In this document: positions 17,098-26,045 of the stretch, piece by piece
How positions within the stretch are numbered: the stretch's first letter is position 1
Layout of the letters: each line of letters starts with the position of its first letter
Source of the DNA: Deltaproteobacteria bacterium
GTDB lineage: Bacteria; Desulfobacterota; Binatia; UBA9968
NCBI GenBank assembly: GCA_009692615.1
Contig: SHYW01000011.1
Span: 1-63,922 of the forward strand
Direction of reading: 5' to 3'
Length of the DNA: 63,922 nucleotides
Notes under the pieces: generated by a model
Databases searched by the model: none
Seen by the model: the letters and a program-made list of their open reading frames with translations, nothing else
What the model was told of the DNA's origin: nothing
Translations under genes and position numbers: made by a program

Positions 17098-18252
17098 ATG
17101 TCCCTCAGCGTCGCTGAAAACGAACTGATCACTCACGTCGGCCCCGGCACGCCGGGCGGCGAAATGATGCGCCGCTATTGGCATCCCATCGGCTTCGCCA
17201 GCGAACTCAAAGGCCGGCCGCTACGCCGCCGATTGCTCGGCGAAGACCTCGTGCTATTCCGCGACGATCGAGGCCAGCTCGGCATTCTCACCTTGCGTTG
17301 TCCGCATCGCGGCACGTCGCTGGAGTTCGGCCACATCGAAGACGGCGGCCTGCGCTGCTGCTATCACGGCTGGCTGTTCGCCACCGACGGCAAGATCATG
17401 CAAATGCCCGGCGAGCCGGCGGACAGCACTTACAAAGACCGCATCAAGCAAAAAGCCTACAAGCTCGAAGAGCTGGGCGGCTTGCTGTTCGCCTATCTCG
17501 GTCCCGAACCCGCGCCGCTCTTGCCGCGCTGGGATGTGATGATTCGCGAGGACGGCGTGCGCGCCCTTGCCGGCCGGGTGATGCACTGCAATTTTTTACA
17601 GGCGGTGGAAAACAGCGTCGATCAACATCATTTCAAATGGCTCCATCGCACGCCGAAAACGCGCCTGTGGTCGAATGAAAAACTAACCTCCGATCCGTTC
17701 GACTATGGGATCAAAGCGACTTTCACTCGCACCGTCAGCCAAGGCTCGTTCATGACCAAAAGTTTTTTCCTATTTCCCAACATGAACAAGGTCGGTTACC
17801 ACTTGAACGAAGACCACCCCGCCGCCTTCGCGGCGACCCATGAAGGCTACGAAGCGCTGCGCTGGCGTGTGCCGGTGGACGACACCAACACGATGCATTT
17901 CACGCTTTACTTCGCGCCGATTGTGAATGGCAAAGTCACGGCGAAAATCCCCAAGGATCAATCGGCGGAAGGTTTAGGCGACAGCGTACTCGGCAAATAC
18001 CGTTGGGATGAAGAGACCAACTGGATCGCCCGCGGCGATCAAGACCGCTGCGCCCAAGAAAGCCAAGGACCGATCTTCGACCGCAGCGGCGAACACCTCG
18101 GCGTCTCGGATGAAGGCGTGATCCAGCTGCGCCGCATGTTTAGGGAATGCATCGAGGCCGTGCAGAACGGCCAAGACCCCGTCGGCATCGTCCGCAATCC
18201 CGAGGTCAACAAAATGATCACCATCGTGCCGGGGGAAATTAAAGTTGCGTGA
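17098..18252 (+). CDS. Rieske non-heme iron oxygenase, catalytic subunit
   Basis: The 384-residue oxygenase has a Rieske [2Fe-2S] site (C68-P-H70 and C87-C-Y-H90) and a mononuclear iron site of the form DxxHxxxxH (D175, H178, H183). It resembles phthalate 4,5-dioxygenase-type and other one-component-alpha oxygenases that hydroxylate or demethylate aromatic acids. The protein starts with the signature ENELITHVGPGTPGGEMMRR, shared with the genes at 19710 and 51312. CAGGAG precedes the ATG. No reductase or ferredoxin gene is near, so electrons must come from a partner encoded elsewhere. Confidence 0.85.
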   Translation: MSLSVAENELITHVGPGTPGGEMMRRYWHPIGFASELKGRPLRRRLLGEDLVLFRDDRGQLGILTLRCPHRGTSLEFGHIEDGGLRCCYHGWLFATDGKIMQMPGEPADSTYKDRIKQKAYKLEELGGLLFAYLGPEPAPLLPRWDVMIREDGVRALAGRVMHCNFLQAVENSVDQHHFKWLHRTPKTRLWSNEKLTSDPFDYGIKATFTRTVSQGSFMTKSFFLFPNMNKVGYHLNEDHPAAFAATHEGYEALRWRVPVDDTNTMHFTLYFAPIVNGKVTAKIPKDQSAEGLGDSVLGKYRWDEETNWIARGDQDRCAQESQGPIFDRSGEHLGVSDEGVIQLRRMFRECIEAVQNGQDPVGIVRNPEVNKMITIVPGEIKVA

Positions 18253-18284
18253 TGTTGTCCCATGGGTCAAGAAACTTTCCGATT

Positions 18285-18370
18285 CGTCATACCGGCGAAA
18301 GCCGGTATCCATCCTTGTCCTTAGGTTCGCCGGCAAAAGCCTGGATACCGGCCTGCGCCGGTATGACGGA
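18285..18370. repeat. REP-like hairpin, CGTCATACCGGCG family
   Basis: CGTCATACCGGCGAAAGCCG (18285-18304) and GGATACCGGCCTGCGCCGGT (18343-18362) are two outward-facing palindromic units ending in ATGACGGA. They form a classic paired REP structure between the Rieske gene and the binding-protein gene. Confidence 0.8.
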
Positions 18371-18450
18371 ATAGGACGCGGGTGAGTCTAGTATTGTGAA
18401 TTTTTGAATTCATCGAATTGGAATTGAACAGCAACACTTCGGAGAAAAGT

Positions 18451-19542
18451 ATGAAACAGTCCGTCATCGGAGTTTTCCAGCTCAGTGGTCCGCTGCTCGC
18501 GCTATTTCTCTTCGGCGCGTCTCATCTAAACGCCGCCGACACGCTGCAATCGCTCATCGCCGGTGCGAAAACCGAAGACGAAATCACTTTCATCGCCGGC
18601 GCGCAGACCTTCGGCGGACGCAAAGGGCTGGCCGATCTCGAAGCGGCATTCAACAAACGTTTCGCCCTCAAGAGCAAAATCAATTTCGCCGCCGGTCCCG
18701 ACATGAACGCCCGCGCGGCGCGTCATATCACCGAGATCAAAGCCGGGCGCAAAGTCTCCTCCGACATTTTCCTCGGCTCCCAGTCGCATCAGGCGCTGCT
18801 GCACAAAGAAAACGCCCTGGAGAAAGTAAACTACGCCGGCCTCTTTTCTTGGGTGACCAAGGAGATGGAAATCTTTCCTGGCGAAACCGTGCTGACCTAC
18901 ACATCGCCCAACGGCATCGTCTACAACAAAGATTTGATTCCCAAAGACAAGGCGCCGAAGAATTACGCCGATCTCGTTGACCCGAAGCTGAGTCCCACTT
19001 GGGCCGGCAAGATTGCGATTCCGCCTTACGTCGCCTGGCTCGCCGAACTCTCTCTCGTCTGGGGAGCGGACAAGGTAAAAGATTACGCGCGCAAGCTCGT
19101 GGCGATTAGCGGCGGGCGCTTGCGCTACAGCGAAGAAGAGCGGGTCGTCAGCGGTGAGTTTCCCATCATGGCGAACTTTGGCGATGCGCTTAGCGCGATG
19201 TGGTCATGGCAGCCCAAAGGCGCGCCGCTGGTCGCCTTGCCCGGCGTCTCGCCGATCAACACCGACTATTTTCAGTTGAGCGTGCCGAAAAATGCCGTCC
19301 ATCCCAACTCGGCAAAACTTTTCGCCGCCTTCATGACTACGCGCGAAGCTCAAGACATCATGCAGAAGCACGAATCGCGCAGCTCCCATTTGGTCGAGGG
19401 CACGTTGATGCAAAAATACCTCAAGGATAACAAAGTCGCCGTGCAAGAGCCCAAACTGTCGATCAGCTACTATCTTAAGAACGAAGACGCCGAAGGATTA
19501 CAGTTCAAAGAGGAGCTGGCGAAAATTTTGAAAGGGTCATGA
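18451..19542 (+). CDS. Extracellular solute-binding protein, family 1 (iron/polyamine-like)
   Basis: The 363-residue protein has a signal peptide (MKQSVIGVFQLSGPLLALFL onward to about 30, cleaved near NAADT) and a family 1 or 8 type periplasmic binding fold. Visible segments include SNGIVYNKDL-like SPNGIVYNKDLIPKDKAPKN near 155 and ANFGDALSAMWSW near 234. The start at 18451 is preferred, since GGAG lies 7 bases upstream, over an ATG 33 bases earlier. It is sandwiched between two Rieske oxygenase genes on the same strand, suggesting it binds their substrate or a related acid. No permease genes are near. Confidence 0.75.
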   Translation: MKQSVIGVFQLSGPLLALFLFGASHLNAADTLQSLIAGAKTEDEITFIAGAQTFGGRKGLADLEAAFNKRFALKSKINFAAGPDMNARAARHITEIKAGRKVSSDIFLGSQSHQALLHKENALEKVNYAGLFSWVTKEMEIFPGETVLTYTSPNGIVYNKDLIPKDKAPKNYADLVDPKLSPTWAGKIAIPPYVAWLAELSLVWGADKVKDYARKLVAISGGRLRYSEEERVVSGEFPIMANFGDALSAMWSWQPKGAPLVALPGVSPINTDYFQLSVPKNAVHPNSAKLFAAFMTTREAQDIMQKHESRSSHLVEGTLMQKYLKDNKVAVQEPKLSISYYLKNEDAEGLQFKEELAKILKGS

Positions 19543-19556
19543 GAAGTCAAAAGAAT

Positions 19557-19641
19557 CCCTCGATACGCGCTGCGCGCTACTCGGGAAATCGGTCGACTTG
19601 AATCCGATTCCCCGAGTAGGACCGAAGGTCCGTATCGAGGG
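19557..19641. repeat. Hairpin repeat, CTCGATACGCGC family
   Basis: CCCTCGATACGCGCTGCGCG (19557-19576) begins the left arm, which continues CTACTCGGGAAATCGG. The right arm reads CCCCGAGTAGGACCGAAGGT and ends CGTATCGAGGGG near 19641. Two further copies lie at 52668 and 52845. Confidence 0.8.
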
Positions 19642-19709
19642 GCCTTTACACCTGAGCAGCGCAAAACACTGGACACTGATTCAAACGAACTAAACCAGGA
19701 GCGAAAACC

Positions 19710-20843
19710 ATGTTGTCCAAAGAAGAAAACCAACTGATCACCCACGTCGGTCCCGGCACGCCGGCCGGACAAATGATGCGCCGTTATTGGTGGCCGGTGG
19801 GTTTTTCCGAACATGTCAAAACCAAAGGCAGTCCGGTGCGCGCGCGCTTGCTCGGCGAAGACTTCGTGCTGTTCCGCGACGGCGCGGGAACTCTCGGCAT
19901 GGTCGATCTGCATTGCTCCCATCGCGGCACCTCTCTTGAATTTGGACGGGTGGAAGAGAACGGCATCCGCTGCTGCTACCACGGCTGGCTCTACGATGTG
20001 AAAGGCAAATGTCTGGAGCAGCCGGCGGAACCGGCGGACAGCACTTTCAAAGAGCGCATCCAACATCCCGCGTACAAAGTCCAAGAGCTCGGCGGCTTCA
20101 TCTTCGCTTACATCGGCCCCGATCCCGAGCCGCTGATGCCGCGTTACGATTTGCTGCTCGAAGAAAATGGCGAGCGCGTTATCGGCGCCGGCACGGAATA
20201 TTGCAACTGGCTGCAGCGCGCAGAAAATTCCGTCGATCAAACTCATCTAGTCGCGCTGCACGCCCCCGAGTATCCGCATATGGCGCTCAAGCGGCCGGAG
20301 ATCGGCTGGGAAAAAACCGCCTACGGCGCCAAGATCACCATGCACGTGCCCGGAGTGTCGAAACCGAAACATTCGCATTGGGTCTTTCCGTCGCACACGC
20401 GCCACACCACCGCGCGCAAAGGACGGATTCCCGACCACGCGATTCGCTTTCGCGTGCCCACCGATGACACCATGACGGCGACCTACTGGCTGCGCTTTAC
20501 GCCCTACACGGGCGAGGATCGCGGCAAACCGCTGGTGCTTAAAACCATCGGCTTCGAAGACGACAAGCCCGGCGTTTACACCCGCGTCGACGACGGTTGG
20601 TGGGGTGTCGCCTCCCACGACCAAGACCGCGTCGCCCAAGAAAGCCAAGGGCCGATCTACGATCGCAGCAAAGAACATCTTGGCGCGTCGGATGAAGGAG
20701 TGATTCTTCTGCGCAACTTGATCAAGGAATCCATCGAAGCCGTACAGCAGGGCAAAGATCCGTTCTGGATTCTGCGCCAACCGGAGCAAAACGAGCGCAT
20801 CACCTTCGACGCCAGCATGGCCGAGATCGGCGCGCTGGGATAA
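19710..20843 (+). CDS. Rieske non-heme iron oxygenase, catalytic subunit
   Basis: The 377-residue protein is a close relative of the oxygenase at 17098. It has the Rieske ligands C69-S-H71 and C88-C-Y-H91 and the iron ligands D176, H179 and H184. The middle part differs (for example a shorter loop after residue 190), so the two probably take different substrates. ACCAGGAGCG precedes the ATG. The cluster Rieske, binding protein, Rieske is all on one strand with hairpin repeats in both gaps. No ferredoxin or reductase is encoded nearby. Confidence 0.85.
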   Translation: MLSKEENQLITHVGPGTPAGQMMRRYWWPVGFSEHVKTKGSPVRARLLGEDFVLFRDGAGTLGMVDLHCSHRGTSLEFGRVEENGIRCCYHGWLYDVKGKCLEQPAEPADSTFKERIQHPAYKVQELGGFIFAYIGPDPEPLMPRYDLLLEENGERVIGAGTEYCNWLQRAENSVDQTHLVALHAPEYPHMALKRPEIGWEKTAYGAKITMHVPGVSKPKHSHWVFPSHTRHTTARKGRIPDHAIRFRVPTDDTMTATYWLRFTPYTGEDRGKPLVLKTIGFEDDKPGVYTRVDDGWWGVASHDQDRVAQESQGPIYDRSKEHLGASDEGVILLRNLIKESIEAVQQGKDPFWILRQPEQNERITFDASMAEIGALG

Positions 20844-20891
20844 GCCCGGCGCTAGCTACTTACTTCACCGACCGCGGCAAAACATTGGGCG

Positions 20892-21884
20892 CTATAGATT
20901 GATCTCCGTCGAATAAAAACTTTCCAGCAGCCGTTTGCGCAGCGCCGCGTCGCCGCCGGGGAGGCGGTCGAACTTGGTGGTTTGATCGGTTTTACTTAGA
21001 ATGCGCCGGCCTTCTTCATCTTCGGCCATGCCGAGCAAGATCGTTTCCAAGCGACTTGCGGTCGCGATGGCGAGATCGGCGCGCACCGAAACCAAATGGC
21101 GCGGAAATTTTTCGGTCTGGCCCAAAATATTAATGTCGGCCTTCTCCTTCGCACCCAAGTGCGCGTAATCGTCATCACTGAAGGCACCGGCGTCGGCCCG
21201 CTTGGTCATCACCGCGTCGAACAATTTTTCCTGCGAATGGGCGAAAAAATAATGTAGCTGCGCCGGTGAGGCATTGGCGTCGAACTCTTTTTTCTCGGCG
21301 AGCTTGAGGCCGCGCCGCTGGAGAAAAAACTTCGCCATCAGATAACCCGAAGTCGAACCGGGATCTTCGAAGGCGATGGGTTTGCCGCGCAGGTCGTCGA
21401 TCCTTCTGATGCCGCTGTCCTGTCGGACAAAAATCAAACTTTGATACTCCGCGAGGCCGCCCTTCCAACGGCGCAGCAGCGTCTTGCCGGCGTCGTGCAC
21501 GTAGTTGATCGTGTAGGTCGGATAGACGCTCTCCATGTAGAAGTCGACGCGCTTTTGTTCCAGAAGCTTGACCAGCTCAAAGGGCGTCGGTGCGACCACC
21601 ACCTTGGCTTCGAGGTTCGAACCCGGCGCCAGCTTGCGCGCCACATACGTTACTAAATCGCGAAAATGTTCTTCGATGGCCGTACGGTTGATTTCCGACA
21701 CCAATCCCAAATTGAGCGTTTTCACCGCCGCCTGATTGCCGTTCTGCGCGTGGGCGTCACTGCGCCAACCGAACGCGACCGACAATGTCATGGTGAACAA
21801 CAGCCGCCAGCCGACTACTTTTCCAAAGTAGCGCAAAGTTCTTGACGCCATCGAGGGATTTCTCGTAGAGATGTTCATAGTCAT
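20892..21884 (-). CDS. PhnD-type phosphate/phosphonate substrate-binding protein
   Basis: The 330-residue protein has a long N-terminal signal region (to about residue 46, ending DAHAQ) and a PhnD-like fold: TPFELVKLLEQKRVDFYMES (98-117), YQSLIFVRQDSGIRRIDDLR near 145 and AFEDPGSTSGYLMAKFFL near 170. PhnD proteins bind phosphonates, phosphite or related anions, but many orphan relatives bind other solutes. No phnC or phnE partner is present. Several in-frame starts occur in the first 12 codons with weak ribosome-binding sites. It converges with the Rieske gene. Confidence 0.8.
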   Translation of the reverse strand: MTMNISTRNPSMASRTLRYFGKVVGWRLLFTMTLSVAFGWRSDAHAQNGNQAAVKTLNLGLVSEINRTAIEEHFRDLVTYVARKLAPGSNLEAKVVVAPTPFELVKLLEQKRVDFYMESVYPTYTINYVHDAGKTLLRRWKGGLAEYQSLIFVRQDSGIRRIDDLRGKPIAFEDPGSTSGYLMAKFFLQRRGLKLAEKKEFDANASPAQLHYFFAHSQEKLFDAVMTKRADAGAFSDDDYAHLGAKEKADINILGQTEKFPRHLVSVRADLAIATASRLETILLGMAEDEEGRRILSKTDQTTKFDRLPGGDAALRKRLLESFYSTEINL

Positions 21885-21937
21885 TAGGCTCTACAAGATT
21901 GCTGGAAACTTGGCAAGAATAGAATTACGGAGGTCTC

Positions 21938-22813
21938 ATGCGCATCGCACTTGGATTACCTAGCCGCATCGCTAACGCCTCGGGCGCGTTGATGCTCGAA
22001 TGGGCCACCCGCGCCGAGCAAGGTCCGTTCTCCAGTTTGGTGGTCACCGATCGCGTCGTATCGCAAGCTCTCGAACCGTTGTCGGTGCTGGCCATGGCCG
22101 CGGGCGCGACAAAAAGAATTCGGCTGATGACCAGCGTGGTCATCGGTCCGACGCGCGAAACGACCTTGCTGGCGCGCCAAGCCGCGACCATTGACACGCT
22201 GTCCGCCGGCCGACTGACGTTGGGCGTCGGCATCGGCGTGCGTAAGAACGACTATCTCGCCAGCGGAAATAATTTTCATCGCCGCGGCCGTTTGTCGGAA
22301 GATCAATTCGCGCTGCTGCGCCGGCTCTGGGCGGGCGAAAAGTTATCCGAGGAAACCGGACCCATCGGCCCACCGGCAGTTCATCCCAGCGGACCCGAAC
22401 TACTTATCGGCGGCTACGTGCCGGCCATCGCCCAGCGTATCGGCAAGTGGGGCGACGGCTACATGGCGCCGGGCGGCGGCGAACCGGAAGCGATGGCGAA
22501 AATGTGGCGGGATATTCAACAAGCGTGGAAAGAAAACCAACGCCAAGGCCAGCCGCGCTGGGTCGGCGCCAGCTACTTCGCGCTGGGACCCAACGCCAAC
22601 GATCACGCGGCGCGCTATATCAACGCCAACTACGGCTACAATCCCGAGCTCGCAAAGCGCAGACTCAGCGCGCTGCCGACCACTGACGAAAAGTTGATCG
22701 AAGCGATCCAGCGCCAAGCCGACATGGGCGTCGACGAATTTATTCTCCGCCCCTGCGCCGAAGATCTCGACCAAATGGACCGCCTCGCCGAAGTCGCGGC
22801 GAAAATCGTTTGA
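21938..22813 (+). CDS. LLM-class flavin-dependent oxidoreductase
   Basis: The 291-residue protein has the bacterial luciferase-like TIM barrel: MRIALGLPSRIAN at the start, TSVVIGPTRETTLLARQAAT (65-84), LSAGRLTLGVGIG (88-100) and GGYVPAIAQRIGKWGDGYM near 150-170. These enzymes use FMN or F420 to oxidise small organics such as sulfonates, nitriloacetate-like compounds or ketones. The length is at the short end for the class. CGGAGG precedes the ATG. It is divergent from the PhnD-type gene with a 53-base gap, so a shared promoter region is likely. Confidence 0.85.
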   Translation: MRIALGLPSRIANASGALMLEWATRAEQGPFSSLVVTDRVVSQALEPLSVLAMAAGATKRIRLMTSVVIGPTRETTLLARQAATIDTLSAGRLTLGVGIGVRKNDYLASGNNFHRRGRLSEDQFALLRRLWAGEKLSEETGPIGPPAVHPSGPELLIGGYVPAIAQRIGKWGDGYMAPGGGEPEAMAKMWRDIQQAWKENQRQGQPRWVGASYFALGPNANDHAARYINANYGYNPELAKRRLSALPTTDEKLIEAIQRQADMGVDEFILRPCAEDLDQMDRLAEVAAKIV

Positions 22814-22833
22814 ACTGCGGTGGGTTTTTAATC

Positions 22834-23128
22834 CGTCATACCGGCGCAGGCCGGTATCCATCCCCGATCGAGATTGCTGTAGGGGCAAGGCGCGCCTTGC
22901 CCTCCTGGATTTTCAAGTTCAGATTTTTCTCTCGCAAAGCATGTCCTGAGCAAAGTCGAAGGGGCGCAAAGACGCCAAGTGACGGGCAAGGCCCGTCATC
23001 CCGAGTGGAGGCGAGGGATCTCAGAAATATTTCTCCCTTCGGTCGAAATGACGGCTTTCCCGATCGTTCGCGCCTTTGCGCCTTTGCGGGAAATCATCCG
23101 ATGTCTTTTCTTGCGTCCTTTGCGGCCA
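22834..23128. repeat. Nested cluster of at least four repeat families
   Basis: From left to right: a half REP unit, CGTCATACCGGCGCAGGCCG (22834-22853); GTAGGGGCAAGGCGCGCCTT (near 22881); the CGCAAAG hairpin left arm from 22929, interrupted by GTCCTGAGCAAAGTCGAAGG (22943-22962); a separate hairpin from GACGGGCAAGGCCCGTCATC (22981) to AAATGACGG (23054), lying in the loop; then the CGCAAAG right arm (23070-23090). CTTTGCGGCCAATC follows near 23117. This is the only content of the gene gap 22814-23135. Confidence 0.75.
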
Positions 23129-23135
23129 ATCAGCA

Positions 23136-24140
23136 TCACCGCCTACTCAGCCCCGAGAAAAAACCGCTTTGCTCAATGCGCCGCACGAACGACGCGTCGA
23201 AGATTGCATTGGCATCGGTCTGCTTGGCTTGCGGATACTGCAACGAAAGAATATCCAAACCGCTGCGGATCACTGACAGCAAAGGCGTCGGCACCAGCTC
23301 CATCTCAGCGAGCGTGTTCTGATAGGTCTCTTCAAGAATCTCGTCGGCCGCGCCGCGCAGGTTCTTGCGCATGACCGCCAGGCTCTTCTCTTTCTGAGTT
23401 TTAAAAATATACAGTCCTTCGATCAGAGTTTTCAGGAAACGCTCGATCAGCTCAGGATTTTTCACGACTGTCTGGCGCAACGTCGTAACCGTGTTAGACG
23501 GATACGTGATGCCGAGCTTTTCGTAATTGACCAGCTCGCGAAAACCCAACTTCTTGGCGCTCAAATTGAGCGGCATGTTAAGCGGCGCGGCGTCGACGAT
23601 GCCGCGCTCCAAGGTTTGCAAACCGAGCGCGGGTTCGCCGACGACCAAAAGCTTTACGTCGCGGTCGGGAACCAGTCCCAGCTTCGCGCGCAAAACATAT
23701 CTGATGATCGAATCGGAGATCGAACCGGCGCGGCCGACGCCGATGGTCTTGCCGCGCAAATCTTCAGGACTTTTGATCTCCGGCTTTGAATAGATCGCGC
23801 CGCCGACTTTGTTCATGAAGTTGGCGACGATCACTTGATCCTTGGCGCCGACGATGTGCGAAGTCAGCGCGCCGCTGCCGGTGGCGATGACGATCGGCAC
23901 ATCGCCGCTCATCAGCAACTGCTGCGGCCGCATTCGGCCGGCGTAAACCGCTTTGAGATCGATGCCGTATTTCTTGCCGAGGCCGTCCTCCACGGCGATC
24001 CACATCGGCGTGTAATGGCCGGAGAAGGAAGCGTAGCCGACTGTGACAGGATCCAATTGCGTTGCCGCGACGGCGCTCGCGACGAAAGTCGAATACCAGC
24101 CAAGGACAGCTACAAGACAGAGAATGATTCCAAGCATCAT
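23136..24140 (-). CDS. NMT1/THI5-type ABC substrate-binding protein
   Basis: The 334-residue protein has a signal peptide (about 1-26, ending SAVAATQ) and the two-lobed SsuA/TauA/NMT1 fold: GYASFSGHYTPMWIAVEDGL near 35, TSHIVGAKDQV near 93 and DLRGKTIGVGRAG near 127. It should bind a small organic solute in the periplasm. It is clearly paralogous to the genes at 30855 and 31898, which share RPQQ, TSHIVGxKDQV, a VPDRDVK element and an LSLQYPQAKQTDA-like tail. No permease or ATPase is near. Confidence 0.85.
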   Translation of the reverse strand: MMLGIILCLVAVLGWYSTFVASAVAATQLDPVTVGYASFSGHYTPMWIAVEDGLGKKYGIDLKAVYAGRMRPQQLLMSGDVPIVIATGSGALTSHIVGAKDQVIVANFMNKVGGAIYSKPEIKSPEDLRGKTIGVGRAGSISDSIIRYVLRAKLGLVPDRDVKLLVVGEPALGLQTLERGIVDAAPLNMPLNLSAKKLGFRELVNYEKLGITYPSNTVTTLRQTVVKNPELIERFLKTLIEGLYIFKTQKEKSLAVMRKNLRGAADEILEETYQNTLAEMELVPTPLLSVIRSGLDILSLQYPQAKQTDANAIFDASFVRRIEQSGFFSGLSRR

Positions 24141-24157
24141 CGCTCACCGCCAGTTAA

Positions 24158-24245
24158 TTCGTCATGCCGGCGGAGGCCGGCATCCATCTTGGCATTCGCT
24201 TCACCCGCAAAAACTTGGATTCCGGCCTGCGCCGGAATGGCGGAA
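24158..24245. repeat. REP-like hairpin, paired units
   Basis: TTCGTCATGCCGGCGGAGGC (24158-24177) and GGATTCCGGCCTGCGCCGGA (24217-24236) are inverted REP units of the CGTCATACCGGCG family. They lie between the ASKHA gene and the NMT1-type gene. Confidence 0.8.
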
Positions 24246-24307
24246 TGAAGAGCAACTGCTGGTCGACGAATTCCGCACCCGCCTGAATACCGCCGAGGGT
24301 CATTCAT

Positions 24308-25756
24308 CTATGTTCGCGTCGCCACCGGCGCGATATAGCGCTTGAATAATTGCAACGCCACCTGCGGCATCGTCTCCGACAAAAGCCCAACGGCGTAAAG
24401 TAAGTAAGACGAATCCAAAAATAATTGCGGATCGCGCGGCCGTAGCGCTTGCACGCCGTGCCGATCGGCGTCCGAGCGCTGGGCTAGGATGTAACCGGCG
24501 TGGGGATTGTGCACGAAGACGCCGCCGATGCCGATTAACGTGCGCGTGTCGCGCATGTCTTTGCCATAATGCACCCACGCCTCGCCTTCGCGCGCGACCA
24601 CGCGCTCGCGCCGGCCGACGTGGCGCTCGACGGCGATGGTGACGGCGTTATTGGCCAGCACCGCGTCCGCGGCGATGTGCCACTTTTCCAGCGGCACCGT
24701 GCCGGTCTCTTGGGTGATCTGTTCGATGTAGTCGTTTAGCTGTTCGCGCTCGACGACGGCATCGGGAAATCCATCGCGCAAATCGTCGAGCAGTTTGTCC
24801 AAGCCGACGCGCCCAACAATTGTCGCGGCGTTGAAACGAATTCCCAGATCGCCTTCGACGGTTCGTTTCGCATAGGACTCAGCCAATCCTTGAGCGATGA
24901 CGTTTTCACCCTGCGGCTGACCGTAGCCGATGGAATGAACGTCAGTGGTCGCGCCGCCGACGTCGACGACCAACATGTCGCCCCAGCCTTTTTCCTCGCC
25001 CGTGCCGTCGGCGCCGATGCGCACTCCTTGCAGCACCGCCATCGGCGTCGGCAAAACCACCGGCACCATGCCGGTCAACGCGTCGAGCCCCTTCGCGTGG
25101 GTGATCCGGGCCATAAAAATTTCCCGAATCGCTTCGCGCGCCGCTTCCACCGCCAGCTTGCCCGCTTTGGGCATGACGTTATCGACGACGATCGCTTCTT
25201 TGCCATGTTGTTTCAATTCAGCGGCAACTTGGTCGGTGACGGCTGAATTGCCCGCGACGACAATCGACACCGAAAGCATTGAGCGCGCCAACAGACGAGC
25301 GTTGTGCAAAATAGTTTCGCTATCGCCGCCGTCGACGCCACCGGTCAGCAGGATCATGTCGGGGCGAAGCGCTTCGATCTCTTTAATCTTGTCATCGCTG
25401 AGCTTGAACGCGGTGGAGCCGACGATCTTGGCGCCGGCGCCGAGCGCCGCTTGATTCGCCGCTTCGACGGTCAAGCCGGGAACGTTGCCGACAACCGCAA
25501 TGCGCAAACCTCCCGCCGCGCTGCTCGAAGCCAAAACTTTATTGCCGGCGAGCATCGACAAATCTTTCGGCTGCGCGTCGAATATAGAATGCTTTTCGTG
25601 CAGCAACGTCAGCGCGCGCAGCAACCCTTCGCGCACGTCGGTCGACACCGTCGAAGGCGATTGGCTCCGGCCAATGACTTGCGCCCGAGTCAAATCGACA
25701 GCCGTGACCTTGGTAAACGTGCTGCCGAAATCGATGAGGATGGCGAGTGGGTTCAT
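24308..25756 (-). CDS. Glutamate-mutase-L (MutL) type ASKHA-fold protein
   Basis: The 482-residue protein is an ASKHA-fold ATPase of the MutL/GlmL type, not the DNA-repair MutL. It has phosphate-binding segments ILIDFGSTFTKVTAVDL (6-22) and MLVVDVGGATTDVHSIG (about 261-277), and LTGGVDGGDSE near 137. In glutamate fermenters this protein is encoded between the two glutamate mutase subunits and is thought to reactivate or chaperone the B12 enzyme. Neither MutS nor MutE, nor any B12 mutase, is in the window. A related role for another enzyme, or ornithine/acetone-carboxylase-like activation, is possible. Confidence 0.75.
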   Translation of the reverse strand: MNPLAILIDFGSTFTKVTAVDLTRAQVIGRSQSPSTVSTDVREGLLRALTLLHEKHSIFDAQPKDLSMLAGNKVLASSSAAGGLRIAVVGNVPGLTVEAANQAALGAGAKIVGSTAFKLSDDKIKEIEALRPDMILLTGGVDGGDSETILHNARLLARSMLSVSIVVAGNSAVTDQVAAELKQHGKEAIVVDNVMPKAGKLAVEAAREAIREIFMARITHAKGLDALTGMVPVVLPTPMAVLQGVRIGADGTGEEKGWGDMLVVDVGGATTDVHSIGYGQPQGENVIAQGLAESYAKRTVEGDLGIRFNAATIVGRVGLDKLLDDLRDGFPDAVVEREQLNDYIEQITQETGTVPLEKWHIAADAVLANNAVTIAVERHVGRRERVVAREGEAWVHYGKDMRDTRTLIGIGGVFVHNPHAGYILAQRSDADRHGVQALRPRDPQLFLDSSYLLYAVGLLSETMPQVALQLFKRYIAPVATRT

Positions 25757-25860
25757 GGGAGAATCGGATCAATGAAAAATAAAAAATGTAAAATTAAAAA
25801 AATCCTCGGCTCGAAGCCGCGGGATTCGAACAATGTCGAATGGAAGTTGACTACCCTTTC

Positions 25861-26017
25861 CGTCATTCCCCCGAACGCGGGAATCCAGGCGAGGGCGGAC
25901 ACGCAGGTCCGCCCCTACAGAAAAAACCTGGATGCCCACTTTACCGTCACCCCGGTGAAAACCGGGGTCCATCCCCATCCCCTTCAGATGGATACCGTTC
26001 TCCAACGGTATGACGGA
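25861..26017. repeat. Array of REP-like half units
   Basis: CGTCATTCCCCCGAACGCGG (25861-25880), ACCTGGATGCCCACTTTACC (25926-25945), GTCACCCCGGTGAAAACCGG (25946-25965) and GGATACCGTTCTCCAACGGT (25990-26009) are REP units in alternating orientation. A GGGCGGAC...GTCCGCCC stem (25893-25914) sits between the first two. They fill most of 25757-26045. Confidence 0.75.
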
Positions 26018-26045
26018 CCTTTCCCGATAGAAACATTCACTGACC

